Of a stretch of 64,000 bases of DNA, positions 22,100 to 34,147 are shown piece after piece; within the stretch, counting starts at the first letter, position 1, and each line of letters begins with the position of its first letter. The translations under genes were made by a program, and so were the position numbers. Origin of the DNA: Phellopilus nigrolimitatus. Its lineage: Eukaryota; Basidiomycota; Agaricomycetes; Hymenochaetales; Hymenochaetaceae. The notes beneath the pieces were generated by a model that searched no databases, was not told where the DNA came from, and saw nothing but the letters and a program-made list of their open reading frames with translations. Where the stretch lies: assembly GCA_021029095.1 (NCBI GenBank), contig JAJOHG010000028.1, positions 310,001 through 374,000 on the forward strand, given 5' to 3'.

Positions 22100-23190
22100 C
22101 AATGATGTGGCAAGCAAACCTGATTGGGTTCTCAAACAGTCATCACGTGTCCACCCACTGTGGCTGGCTGCGTGAAAACATTGAGGGGAGGCAACTCCTG
22201 CCAAAAGAGTGTGCACGCTTCGTAATCTGACAAATGATCGACATTTGCCAATCTAAGAAACTCCGGTGGCGAAAGCTACAGATGGCCAACTTGGCGCAAT
22301 TCAGCCCCTTCTTGCTAACTTTTCTTTACAAAAAGCCACAGAAATATATTTCAAGTCTATCCACACAACAAGCACTTCATATAATTTTTTTGTTTATGAG
22401 GAGAGATTTGTAGTAAAGAAAAGGGCAGGAGGTGAGCGCATTTTCGGCTGTCACGTGACATCAGCGCGAGCAGGGAATGACCATACATACACGCAAATGC
22501 GCAGAACGATTGTTTGAGCTCAATTCTTCTCCGTTTTGCGATATTTAAGCTAGTAAATGATCGCATGATATGGGGCTGGGAGCTCTACAAGCCCGATTTC
22601 TAAATTTCTCCCTCAAAGTATCAGAGCAGCGTTGCCTCCCTCAAAAAAACATTTCTTAGCCACACCGTGTGTTTCAATTTGTAAAATTGCACAGATTTTC
22701 ACGTGCGAAGGGGTGCTTTCCGTATGTGAGCTTAAGTAACCAAACTCAACGTAAGCACCTAAGCAAGTGTAGATAGTATCCAGTCTGATGAGGCGCTGTC
22801 TCGGAGAGCAACAGAATTGTGAAATCACTCACTCGACAGTTAGATATGACATGCACTCAGATACCACATATACTTGTTTTTTTTTTTGTATTCTGTGGAC
22901 GAATTAGCCACTTGCGAACTTGAAGTCAGGCCGTTTTCTTTTAAGCCTTCATATAACTCGTCCGATTCTTCAATTATGAATTATCAGAGTACCAGATGTT
23001 CATCCCTTCAACGCGGAATTGAAGCAAGAGATTCACTTGTCATTTTTCGTTCGAATATTGTGTATCAAGCAGAACACAGCTATTATAATCCAATGTTGTT
23101 TAAGTTACAGTACACAGTTATGAGTGGCTACCATTCGTGAATCAATGTTAAAATATAAATTAGTGTAGCCCGCCTACAAGGAGATTAGTA
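22100..23190. other. Intergenic duplicated flank between FK5 and FK6
   Basis: No gene is seen. The sequence is the shared flank of the kinase unit: it matches 61100-62450 inverted, apart from the solo LTR there, and in parts 45850-46300 inverted and 18400-18600. It includes a run of T at 22878-22888. Confidence 0.5.
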
Positions 23191-23194
23191 GCGG

Positions 23195-25830
23195 TCATTG
23201 CGTGTCGCCCGATTGCAAGCAACAAGTGCACGACGGATCTTCACCGGCACCTTTCATCCACTCGGCATAAGTGACCGGGGGAGCAAAGGTCCTAGGCGCC
23301 TTGCTCGCTGCAGCCTTCGCCAACGCTCTCTCCGGGCGTGATAACTCGCGCATTTTAATGTTGTCTCGTTTTCTTTGAGCAGTGATCTCTGCGCTCGCAT
23401 CATGGAAACAAGATCCAATTCCTTTACAGCAAAAACGGAGATCCTCATCTTCAACATGTTTAAGGACTGCTGCCATCGAGGCTGGTTCGATCGCGTTGCC
23501 GGAGATGAATTGGTTTTTTGCAATCAGAATTTTCTCCCAAGAACCCTTCCTCCAATCAGCCAGAATGTCTCCCTTCTTGGGTATTTTGTAACCCTTATAT
23601 CCAACGCTATACCAGACAACGATATAGAAGAGAGACTCCAGGTCATGATGAAGCGCACGGGTAAAATCTTTGTCGTTTAAGTTCAGCACCTCTCGAGCCA
23701 TGAAGGGCGCTGTCCCAGTGCGGTGGTTGCTTGACTGTTTTAACGGAAAGTACGACGCCAGATCGAAATCGAGCAGGACGGCGATGATCTCGTTCTTGTC
23801 ATTCCTATAGAACGCGATGTTACTGATACTGATGTCCCCGTGCAGCATCTTCAATCGAACGAATAGCGAATGCAGACCTGTGATACGTTTAATAAGTACA
23901 TCTACCCGAAGAAGACACATCGCTCACATTTAGCGATCTGGACTATCACACTCCAGAAGTCCCTCGGTCCGAGGTCGTAGATAGAAGTGTACTCCCTCAT
24001 GACGAGAGCCCGAAACTCCCTCACTTCGAAAATCTTACCCTTTGTCATGCAGGCGTCTCGGAGCTTGGCGACCGGTGTCATGTCATTCACCACAGCTTTC
24101 CCAAATATCTCCGGGATGTATTTGACGATATCGAGCAGTGTTCGCGCATCCAGGATGAATTCGTCTTCGTTTTTTCGAGTCTTGACTTGCCAACTGAATT
24201 TGATCACTAATTTATATCCATCTATGTTCGCTTTGATGACGGACGTTCCGCGTCCAATTAAACAGTAGGGAGAGGCTAGTTTCTCCCCCAAAACGATCTT
24301 GCTGATGTCCAATGGTGTGTCCGAGCCTTTGACAGGTTCCAGCAGACCAGATTGCAGTTTGTTTGTAGATTCGTCCGTGAAATCGAATGGATTGCAGTAT
24401 CCCATGATCTCGTTGAAACCGAGGTCAGGAAGGTCGCGATAGAACATAAGGAGAAGAAGTGCGAAATATGTCGGATTACTCGCGATGTCGAAAGGGTCCG
24501 CTTCAATAATCGCTGAACGATGGTAGAAAAACAAAGTGATATTGTTTCCCTCGACAAGAACTGCAAAGGCGAATTTACGGTCGCCGCGGGCGCTAAACAC
24601 CTCTGCGACGTAGCTTGCAAGTTGGACCCTCACTGAATGGGGAGTTTTGGGGGCTTTAGGTATGATCACGGATGCTGGAGGCTCCATTGTAGCTCCTGGC
24701 ATATGCAGGCGATAAGCGCTGGAGCGCATGACGACTTCCGATGGACCTTCCGATGCAGGCGTGTTCATAAATACATCGTTGGGAGGCACGCCGTTGTTGC
24801 TTGGTCCTCCCGGAGATCCTTGACCTCCGTCTGTGGACATGGGCGGTATCTTAATCGCACTCGACTTCCTAGGCCTTCCAGAACTAGATGTCTTCCCTGT
24901 AGGTTGTCTGGAGAAACTACCCGTGCCGCGCTTGGAGGAACTGCCCGTGTCGCGCTTGGAGGAACTGCCCGTGCCGCGCTTGGAGGAACTAGCCGAACTG
25001 CGCTTCCGACTCGAATACTCTTCATCTGCCTCGTCCTCTGCAGGGCGCTTCCTTCCTTTCCCTTTACTCGTTTTACCCGACCTCGATGTGTCTGCCGACC
25101 CTATCTCCCCGGATCGTTCTCCATTACCAACACCCTCCTCGTCTTCCGTCTCCGAAGTACTGTTTGCTTTTTGCTTGAATTCGAAGGGCAGCAATGTACT
25201 TAGCCAATTGACTCGGACCTGTGTCAATCCGCCTCGATCTTCGGACTTGCCCTTGACGTTTGAATCCGCCTCGATTACATCCTTAGACTGGGCGCCGGAG
25301 ACATCGTTCGCGTCCGCATCTCCTGTGTCTAGGATAGCGCTAGTGGCTTCTACAGCTTCAACGACATCATTCGCGCCCGCACTTGCCTCCCCGGAGTGTT
25401 TGCGCTTCCTATCAGTATTCCGACGACCCGCGTCGACCTTCTTCATTTCCTCCTTCCCATAGGTGCTGTCCGTAACTAGCACGACATCGGGTTCCCCGTC
25501 CGCATACCCGCCAGGTATCACATCCTTCTCAACTGGAAGCAGCTTGATCCTCCTTTCGTTCGCCACGTTTTTTTCGGATTCGGCACGTTTGAGAATCATA
25601 TTCCCCATATTCACGAACGGTTTGTACAGCTGTTCCTCATTTCGGTGAGCCACAAGCTTTCTCAACTCCGCCTTGTACTCCTCGCTGTTATGTACGGCCC
25701 AGACTTCGACGTCAGTCAGAAGTTTAGCGTGTTCTTCTTCCGTGAGATTGAAAGCAAGTTCCAAAAAGTCGTTGAACGGGATCCCGGTGCAAATATAATC
25801 GTTAATGTCCATCCCGAGATCGTCGTCCAT
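23195..25830 (-). CDS. FK6: full-length FunK1-type fungal protein kinase
   Basis: Exon 25830-23928 and exon 23877-23195 join over a 50-nt GTGAGC...CACAG intron in phase 1 to about 861 aa. Order: N-terminal helical region (MDDDLG...), a nuclear-localisation-like, charged linker (GKGRKRPAEDEADEE), a short SSSKRGTG repeat, then the kinase. The kinase keeps a glycine-loop-like LIGRGTSVIKANIDGYKLV with VIKFSWQ as the lysine strand, HGDISISN as catalytic loop, LLDFDLA in place of DFG, and GTAPFMAREVL. The tail ends EDPSCTCCLQSGDTQ. The start is uncertain: an upstream ATG (25982) with a 58-nt intron exists as in FK12, but joining it leads to a TAG, so the ATG of MDDDLG is used. Likely an active Ser/Thr-type kinase; substrate unknown. 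Confidence 0.75.
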
Positions 25831-26086
25831 GCTTCTTTCCGTGTATTTCTCTGGTTCTGGACGGGCCTTGCACGGACTAGGCTGACTCGTCCGGCTGGGC
25901 TGTTTCTGCTGCAAAGAATCATAAATTTAGTGTCTGCGCCACTCTCAGAAAGCAGCTACTACTCACTAGATAATGCAAACATGATTAGGTTGAAGACAAG
26001 AAACGCGTGTCTAGGGACACTCGAATCGCCGACGCAGTGTCACGTGGACGTTCTGGAGACGTGTGAAACTTACTGTAAGTTTAAAG

Positions 26087-26106
26087 TTAGGGCCGGCTTT
26101 TACGCG
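26087..26106 (-). promoter_or_regulatory. Shared kinase upstream motif, copy 3
   Basis: Minus strand reads CGCGTAAAAGCCGGCCCTAA, a perfect match to FK9's copy. It lies about 105 bp before the first ATG of the FK6 region and in gene orientation. Confidence 0.6.
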
Positions 26107-26689
26107 TGTGCGCTGTGTTTGACCCTGAGCTGCTGTGTGCCTTGCTCCTTGCCGAACTTCTCGTATTTACATGAAAAGCCAAGACCAGTGTGCGCACCAG
26201 CGTGTTCTTCATCAATTGCGTATCAGTTGCTGTTAAAGGAAACTCGTCGTCTGGAATGAACTTTGGACTGGACACCTCTAGGAACCGGACGAGGATTTGT
26301 CATTACCTGCCCTTTCTGAACGGGTAATCAACCAGTTGTAATATTTGCAAATTCAATCCCTTATTGTATATTCACGTGCAATACTTATACCCTCAAGAAG
26401 CCAATTCAAACCGCGTTCGAGTCTCAAATTATGAAAACGAAGGATGAGCCGCATGATCAGATATATCCTTTATGTCTCGGTTTACTGTCGATATCTCATA
26501 CACAAGTCTCGTGTGCGAGGTTTCGACGGGTAGGAGACTCTCGCAAGCAGCCCTGCGCCTTACGAGAGATGGTAACAGCAGCTCCTGCCATGCCTATGCT
26601 ATGCTCCCCTCGTCTGCGATGCGTCTATTGAAATTAGTGGTGCTGTGCCTATGATCTTCGTCAACGAGCACGGTGGAAAGACTGGCCTC

Positions 26690-27290
26690 CTCGAATGAGA
26701 GCCCGAGCAATGCCTCCGATTGCTGGAACTATAGATCAACGACTTCCTTGTCAGAAATGAAGAAACTTTCCCCGATCATTTGACAGCGGAGACGAAACCC
26801 CTCGTCTTCGATGAGTCCAAAGAATGTTTCTCCTTTTTTTTGCTGATGCATAACTCTTTCGCTTCAAGAATGTTACTCCAAGAACCCCTTCCTTCACGTT
26901 ACCAAAATGATCCCTTCTTGGGTACCTTGTAACCATTGTAGTAACGCCTTGTAAGACAACGGCATAGAAGAAAGACCGAAATTGTGAGGAAACGCACAAG
27001 TAACAAATTCTTGGATGAGGCTGAGCACCTCTTGAGCCATGAGCGGAGCTGTCCCTGTACAAAATGCTTGCCGGACTGAGCATACAGAACCTCTGATGCT
27101 AAGGAAAGGTCGAGCAAGATACTCACGGTTTTGTTCTTGATCTTGTAGGAGGCGAGCCTAATCGTATCGGCATCGACCGTCAGAGCAGTCGTTGACATGA
27201 ACGGCTTGTATATACCTGTGACATGATCAGCCACGTAGTCTAGATAAATGGTGAATATTACTCACGTCCGATAACCTGAAAGAGCATATC
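26690..27290 (-). pseudogene. FK7: decayed FunK1-type kinase C-lobe
   Basis: A short stub (LDMLFQVIG) precedes a 50-nt GTGAGT...CACAG intron at about 27265-27216, followed by a kinase C-lobe like FK3. LLDLSLAS stands in the LDFDL position, losing the metal-binding Asp. Frame shifts break the sequence after the activation segment, so that pieces of the C-lobe lie in different frames. The tail with SCTCC is missing. It is the mirror partner of FK8 in the right arm and shares its lesions, so decay began before the inverted duplication. Confidence 0.55.
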
Positions 27291-27737
27291 CAAAGAAGCA
27301 TCGAGCCAGGTTGAGGAAGGCTCTTTGATATACTTTGCCTTCGCGAACACTTCATTTGATTTTCATCTCGTAGCTAGCCTCTAAACCTGGTTCCTTGGGC
27401 TCGGCAAGTGTGCCTCCAATCTTCGTAAACGCGTACATGCTGAGGTTCCACGTCCTGCCTCGTGCTGGGCTTCATGAACAATTCGAGTTTGGCATGCGCG
27501 GATTGTCCGAAAGAACAGCTCATCACGAACACGTTACGTCACGCGATTGTTACAAGCTCCATTCTGTTCTACACTGTGTAATATTACAAATAATTAAAAA
27601 TAAAGACGAAGGCATCAATCAATACAAATTCTACCCGTACAAATACGCAACGCTGACTGAAGTTCAACGGAGGAATGGTTGGAATGCCGTGAAAGGGAAA
27701 AACATTTCAAACAAAGTGCGCCTCGCGCGTTCCTCTC

Positions 27738-29163
27738 CTACGTGTATGTCTGCCGGTGGCCCGAAGCCCTCTGGTGTTCCTTCCGTTTAGACCCGCTATC
27801 GAATCTCATTCTGCACTGCATACAGATCACGCACGAATCCCTCTTATGGCGAGGACCGTTCCTCTTCGTTTCCCGCCCACATTCATTGCAACGAGCAGCG
27901 TTCAGCCCGTAGTCATCCAAGATGTGTCGCACGAAACTTTCCCAAGAGTCGTACTTCTTGACGCTTGACACATGGCTGCGCTTGTCCCCTGCTTCCGTGT
28001 GCACGCAGTGCGGACACGAATATTCCACAGACTTCAGGCTCTCTTCGAAGTCTGGCTTGTGCGTCTTGAGGTGCCGGCGAATGACGTCCTTGTCGCGAGT
28101 GAGCTCCACCTGACAGCCCTTGTACAAGCACACCATTTTTGTCGGATCCGTGCAGTTCGTGCGGGGGGCTTCCTCCTCTGCCTTCCGTTTTAGATTCTGC
28201 CTTTGTGTCGCTGCGGCCTCGGATCGGCCAGTAGGATGAAGCGCTGACGGTTGCACTGTAGCTAACTGGTGGACGTGTTCACCGTGCGATTCGGTGGCGC
28301 CAGGGAGATTTTTGCCTGTCGGCAGCGGGGGCCTGTACTGCGATGACGTTGACGGGCTCGGAGAGCCGCATGACGACCTGAACGATTGTGGTCAATACAT
28401 GAGGAGCTTCTAGTGCGAGGGAAATCCACTCACGGAGGGGTCGAATAATTGTTGGATTGCCCACTGTCATGCGAGACAGTGCTCGCATGTTCAGAGGCAG
28501 AGTCAGAAGCGGACACCTTAGCATCACTATAGGAAGGTAAGAACGCTGATTGCGGTAACAGAGACATGAGAACTCACAGGATGCCTGGTAGCAGCACGCC
28601 CTTCCATGAGGGACTAGAAAGGGCGGGCAGAGGAGGTGACAATTTGCGCCGGAACTCCTCACCGGCGAACTCCAAGTCCAAGTCCAAGTCGCTTCCGCAC
28701 GAATGGTCGGCCGCTATGTTAAAGTCATCGTTCCTACCGATTGAGGGTATGTATGACGGTCCAGCAACGGGCGAGGTAGAAATCGTCGATGCATTAAGGC
28801 CGTCGAAGGAATGAATCTCATCCAATGGGACATCCGGTGAAGACGGTTCGGCGAGGGTCGAACCAGATGCGACTGGTCCTTCCTTGCTCCTACAAACCAT
28901 GGACGTGGTCAGGCGCAGAAATTAAAATAAAATGAAATAAAGGAAACGGTACCTTTGCCTTCTCGTCCCCTTCTTGCTTTTCTGGAGGGCCTTTCCCTTC
29001 GATGGCGAGAGGGCCAAGGGTATGAATGAGTACTTTCCCTTTGCTCCAGGGAGGAAGGCGTGGTCCATGGAGTCAGAGGGAGACGGGTAACTAAATGATT
29101 GAGAGTTAGTTCGCGCCACATGCCTTTCGTGAACGACGCGACGTACGTGGTAAAGAATCGCAT
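27738..29163 (-). CDS. C2H2-like zinc-finger protein, left-arm copy
   Basis: Five exons (29163-29147, 29090-28953, 28889-28578, 28526-28434, 28377-27738) join in frame to 399 aa. The N-terminal two thirds are rich in Ser, Pro and acids, as in transcription activators. A basic stretch LKRKAEEE precedes the zinc-binding part: CLYKGC...HLKTH (first finger), YSCPHC...FVRHILDD, CNECGRE and CVICMQCRMRF...HQRASGH (last finger). Introns have GT-AG ends, and the first has an ACTAAC branch site. The right arm holds an intact copy of identical exon lengths with only a few changes. Probably a nuclear DNA-binding protein; targets unknown. A TATA-like box lies about 205 bp upstream. Confidence 0.75.
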
Positions 29164-29366
29164 TGTCCAAAAATTCTAGGGGGTGAGCGAGACGACTTTG
29201 GGGAAATCGTTTGAGAATATGCGAATTAGAGCGCGATACGAATGAGATGTCCTTTACCTGTAAGACACAATGCAGTCGTCTGAAGAAGAGAAGGGTTGGG
29301 TGCGAGAAGGGGATGATGAGTGGACTGAAGCAAGTTGAGAAAACTCAGAGCGCGCGTTCGAGTCGT

Positions 29367-29374
29367 CATTTTAT
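29367..29374 (-). promoter_or_regulatory. TATA-like box upstream of the zinc-finger gene
   Basis: Minus strand CCATAAAATGACGAC next to an inverted-repeat word CACGGTCCCGTG. The same context is conserved at 16150-16170, 39735-39750 and 54530-54545, always between a zinc-finger locus and a module R copy. Confidence 0.5.
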
Positions 29375-29399
29375 GGCCAGCACGGGACCGTGACAGGAG

Positions 29400-31260
29400 C
29401 CGGCCATCGGGCTTCCATTGTCGAATTCTCGTAAAAAGAAAAAAGTCCCATCCTAGCACATCAGAGCCAAAACACAGTCATAGATGCAGAAGATATCCAG
29501 AACAGCCCAATTGGGTCAGATTAATGCGACGGGCAGAACCAGTTTGGAAGCCAGTCCACCAAAACATTCCTTTATCGGGAACGCCTTGTAAAAGACCACC
29601 ACCTACACAATGAGAGAGGCTGTGCAAGGGTTGCGAGGGGACACCCGAAGCTCCTCGTGTTCTAAGAGTGGCAGCTTTGATCTGGACCCGGGTAAATCTG
29701 AGGACCCAACGTATTCCAGATAAACGGAGATTCAACCAATGAGCTTGCGTTTCTTTGTGCACCGGCTCGTAGGTGGTTCGGTCTTCGTTTTGATCTGCTG
29801 CTGGAGCTGACTGCCGGTCCGGAAAAGCCGACAATGAGCGTAGCTTCGACACAGGTCAGGCCGAAGAAGACCTCCTAGACAGTCCACCGCATCATCTCTA
29901 ATGACACTGGTTCGGAAGTGTATGCCAGTTTTCAGCAAGGTCGGGAGGCATACGTTGAACATGCAACATGGGAATGTCTTGGACTTCATAAGCAAGCACA
30001 ACATTCAGATTCAACCCCACCTTGCCAAACAGTCCGCAGCTCATCGTGTCCTTCGTACAGACGTCCGTCGCCTGCCGTCGCCTGATCCGTCTTGGTCTAC
30101 TGCCAGAGCTGACTACCACATAGGGAGCCGACGGTCGACGATACATGGCCACCCCAGAGAAGGCCTCCCGGGGTCGCTAGATCATCCACAGCAGCATTCC
30201 TGCGCCAGTTCGTAAGCGTTTGTCTTTGGATAGATTGGGAGGCGTCCGATGTACCGACACGGATGAATAACTCGCAAGTGCAACATTCCAATTCAAGCGC
30301 GTTTGGCCAAGCGCACTCTGTAGACATCCGCCAGTGCTGGCTCGTGCAAGAACGATAGGATCATCGCAGGCATGTCTGAGCAGTCATTCGTCAGTCCTTT
30401 GGAATAATAATCATAACCACAGCCCATTTTGACGCGTCATGAACGACGACGTACCTCCTTCAGTTTCGACCCATTCATTTGCACCTACTCGCTTCCATTT
30501 AACAGTTCGGGCATATAGCAAACCAGTCTACTCTTTCTGCTAGACTCCATCCTCTGTTCTAGTCGAGGTATCAAATGAGTCCAACAGCAGCACATCCAAA
30601 TCCAGGGTACGTCTACCTCTATATTACATCTCAGAGATGACGAGGAACTATCTCCAAGGTGAAGATACTTATTCGGTATGCTGCAGTGTCCAGACCGGTC
30701 GCGCTAGTCCCGACAGACATTCGTTCGGAAGAAGCGCAGCCAGCAAAAAGACAGCTTTTGTTCACAGCACAAGAAGAACGTGATATGTAGAAGGCGAGTG
30801 GGAGAACTTTTTGACCTTAGCCTCGAACATTGACCTGTAGTTTTGACAATAGGGATACAGATCGATTTGCTAGCAGAAGTCTCGCTTTGTCCTGGCAGTC
30901 ATGACCAAGTCCGTCTCAACGCTGGCGCGAGGAAAGTACAGCGAAATTGCACCAAGACGTGGAACCGCCTTTGTGAGGCCCCGCTCGGCTACGCGAGTTA
31001 AAGTACTCGCGCTCCAAGCGGGGCCTGAGCATTTGTTGCAGCAGTTTAGCACCCAGACAAGGACAAAGCCCAGGGTATCGGCCATTGGGCATCGCCTTCA
31101 GACTTCAGTATTCCCAGTGAAATTCGAGATTCGAAATCGCTACGTGCGCAACCATGCGATCATAAACGTCAAGAGGAGAGATGATTCGAGTCGGTACGCA
31201 CCTTTTCTCCTTCATCTTTGCGGTAAAGCCTAAATGCCTTGCACTTCACGTCAGACTTTG
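29400..31260 (+). repeat. Module R, copy 2
   Basis: Closely matches 37850-39700 inverted, with long stretches of identical length, and more distantly 16220-18260. No complete gene can be assembled. Coding-like fragments such as DQVRLNAGARK (near 30905) correspond to QVHLNAGALNE of copy 1. Unidentified. Confidence 0.5.
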
Positions 31261-31349
31261 GATTTTCCATCGTCGCATCATGTCCGAAACTTTGGGCCAA
31301 ACAAAAAAAAGTTAGGGGGGCACATTCTTTATCCCGATTTCTCATCCTG

Positions 31350-32520
31350 ACGCTATGTGGGGCCCATCAGTGAATTATGGGTTCCTAGCTGCTGCTTTCG
31401 TACCATTTTATTGCAAGATGCGACCATCGTTACCAGTTTGCGACAGCCAGCGGACAAGACGTGGACACTTTGGAGTTTTTTTTGAAGGGGTTTCTCTTCG
31501 TGAAAAAATTCTCAGTCAAAAGATCTTGTCAAGTCGAAGCAGATTGGATTTCGCTGTGTCTGTTTTGCGAACACAGATGAGATGCGAGGACTAGCAACTT
31601 TGACGCAGGTCCGTCTCCAGCAGTGTTAAGCGGCCCAAGCGCTTCGACAAGAAGCGCGCCATGTGTTAGTCAGTAAAGACGCACAGACCGTCGTGGGAAC
31701 CTCGCCCACAACAACGCGTCCACAACGACGCGTCTTCAAGTACTCAAGGACAACTACGCGCTGCTGTCTACTGATTCTGCACTTTCTGTCTTTCGTATTA
31801 CCATCATATGCTCGGCGGCTCACGAACTCAATGTCAAGCTTGTCGGCTCACGTTTTCTGAAAGTCAAAGGACCGGACGAGCGAGAACTGATCTTGTAGAT
31901 GTTCGTTGATTTGGACTTCCACGGTCGCATCTGGCAGCGGCATCTCAGAGAGGAAACAGACGTGTGTAATCCATAATCCGGCTAGATCTTTATACACGAG
32001 AGTCGAGCCGCGCGAATCGGAAAGCAATGAGCGCGTTTCCGACTCCCAACACCGTGTCCAACGAGAACGCCCATACGACCAATGCTTGCAGACCCTCACG
32101 CAAGCTTAGGCAATCGGAACAAGAGATTATCAACGCGCTTATGGGACGCCCTAGAGCAAACTTACGAAGGGTGTCTTCGTCGTGTCGAGCGAGTATGACC
32201 GGTTCCGAGCACTGGATGATGGCAAGACGGTGCGCTGTTGCTTTCTCTTCGTTTTTTTGCATCTATTGACCGTATGTCGTATCTCTCCCTCAGCTACAAA
32301 GAACACGATCAGTGCACCCCAAATCAACCGGGTCAAACTTTCGTTGAAGTGGTTATTGACTATATGCGCTACTCTGCATCCTCAGGCGCCAAGAAAATGG
32401 GCACCAACTTCGCCCCAAACTTCTCGGACTCCGTGTGCAAAAGTGGGACATCTAGAATCTTCCGTCTCGCAAGTTGCTTTACGCACCTCAAAGAACCATT
32501 TTTTTGAAAGCCGGCTGGCC
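31350..32520. pseudogene. Decayed inner gene of the left arm
   Basis: The minus strand of 32520-32270 reads CVKQLARRKILDVPLLHTES, which pairs with CVKRLAGQKLLDVSVSHTD at 36643-36700 in the right arm. Further homology with the right arm runs to 31630, including EIINALMGRPR read on the plus strand. Frames are broken on both sides and the original family is not recognisable. Confidence 0.35.
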
Positions 32521-32529
32521 GACCGAGCC

Positions 32530-34000
32530 CAACGACTGAGAACTGGTCGTGTAGACCCTTCTGGAAAGAAAGCATTACTGTTTTATGGGCGCGAACTAAG
32601 TGTACTTGGAAAGGACCATCAACAGCCGTTCGTGAAGCCCTTCGAAACGTTGCGCAACGCAGCTTCCAGATTCAGCGCCGGACAACACCGACTCGAAAAA
32701 CGTCGCTGATTCAAGCTGACAGAGACGGAGAGAGAAGATGATGCCTATGCGCGTACTTCGACAACCGCCGAGGAGACAGGAAGATGCGCTGTGTAGGCTC
32801 GACCTCGGCTCTCTCCGGCCAATTCATTCGGCAACCACACGACGACCGTCATCGCCTTCGTGGCAACATTGACAACTCGTTTGTGCATTCTTCTGAGCCG
32901 TCACCTCACCTTTTAGGCTCTCCGACGTATGTAGATGGGCGTGGAGATGCTTTTGGTGCTTTGTGTTGATCATTCTCAATTCAATAAGTCGTCGGTCCCG
33001 TGTCTATGCCCGAAGCACCCGGTCTTGTCGAACGTGGTCAGGAATCTGGATAAGGATGGAATGAAAGTTTGCGGAAGAGTACCCGTGGGTGATTCGCATT
33101 AATTAACCCCCTGACTATTCTAACAAGTTGCGTTATTTATAATATCTATAGTTTCAGGAGCGCGCCGTCCTTTCTAGGCTTTCAAGTTCCTCACCTGTAA
33201 GAAGGACAGTCTTGCTCTCCCTGCACCCTAAAATCTGCCTCGGAAAGGTATGCTTCAAAGGTATCGCGACATGATATAATTGTCAAGAATGCAATGGACA
33301 TCACCGGATGCTCCGAAACCGCACCCCGGGAAATGGTGGCCGGACAGTACGCTGGGTATGGGTAGGAACAGACAGGAACGCATTTGAGTTCCATCGGCAC
33401 CCTAGGCATGCTCCCGCCGTCGATGCTCCGGCTCGCGCTTGAAGCGCTTTCCGCGATACTTAATCTGATTCGGACCCGCACCTCGACGTCGGTGCCTGAA
33501 TGCGTCGGGGTGACCGTGCGCGCCGCAGCCTGAGCCCGCCCAATGTAAAGAACAGCGTCGGTGCCAACGCGGGCTTCTTTCGTTCGCCTTCTCGACTTCG
33601 ACTTGGCGTCGCAAACTTGGCTACTGGCAGCGACGGGTCCAGGCGGGTATGCATGTGCTCGGGCGCGCTCTGAGCGTCATGTGCCTCCGGAGAGCGGACG
33701 CTTTAGGGTTCCTCAATCACCCAGGAACTACCCCGCCCATTCAATACGCTCGCTTACGCTGCCTGGGTGCGCGTGACCTCGGCACAGCCACTCCGGATCA
33801 GCGCGGCGCGACGCGTTAGCCAAACTCAGTCGCATCCATCAACGCGCTTCCCTCCTGGTCTCTTAGGATCGCACTCGTCCCATTCAGTCGTGTTTGCTGG
33901 AATAATGATTGCAACCTCGTGTTCCGCGTGTATCGTGTGGGTTGCCGACAGTGCGGAGGATCGCAACGCGAAGAGCAATCACAGAGCTAATGCCAGATCC
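32530..34000. other. Intergenic spacer upstream of the sugar transporter
   Basis: No gene with recognisable motifs. It is unique in the window (not part of either arm) and becomes GC-rich from about 33380. Short frames on both strands are not supported. Confidence 0.45.
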
Positions 34001-34008
34001 GTCGCGAG

Positions 34009-34016
34009 TATATAAT
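34009..34016 (+). promoter_or_regulatory. TATA box of the sugar transporter
   Basis: TATATAAT at 132 bp before the ATG, followed by a C/T-rich stretch (about 34030-34130) typical of strongly expressed fungal promoters. Confidence 0.6.
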
Positions 34017-34147
34017 CCAGCAAAGGCCCCGCTTCTCAATTCCCCCTTGCTGCCTTCCCGTGTTCCTTTCCCCACATCCATCGGTGAAACCCCGCGTGTT
34101 CCCTGCCCTTCCACCATTGTCCCCGCTCCCTCTCGAAGAAAGCAGCG

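Larger units (their letters stand above)
15050..32520. repeat. Left arm of a giant inverted duplication
   Basis: From the inside out: decayed gene (32520-31850), module R, zinc-finger gene, FK7, FK6, FK5, FK4, the empty Harbinger site, module R, decayed zinc-finger locus. The same order occurs mirrored at 36610-55530. Paired features around the zinc-finger gene have a constant coordinate sum of about 69111 (for example 27738 with 41373 and 28900 with 40211), placing the symmetry axis near 34555, inside the sugar transporter. Confidence 0.85.

Noticed and set aside
24637..25462. Open frames antisense to FK6 (and the equivalents opposite FK9 and FK12)
   Set aside because: They are shadows of the repeat-rich kinase linker (LEELPVPRLEEL is the antisense of SSSKRGTG) with no independent support.
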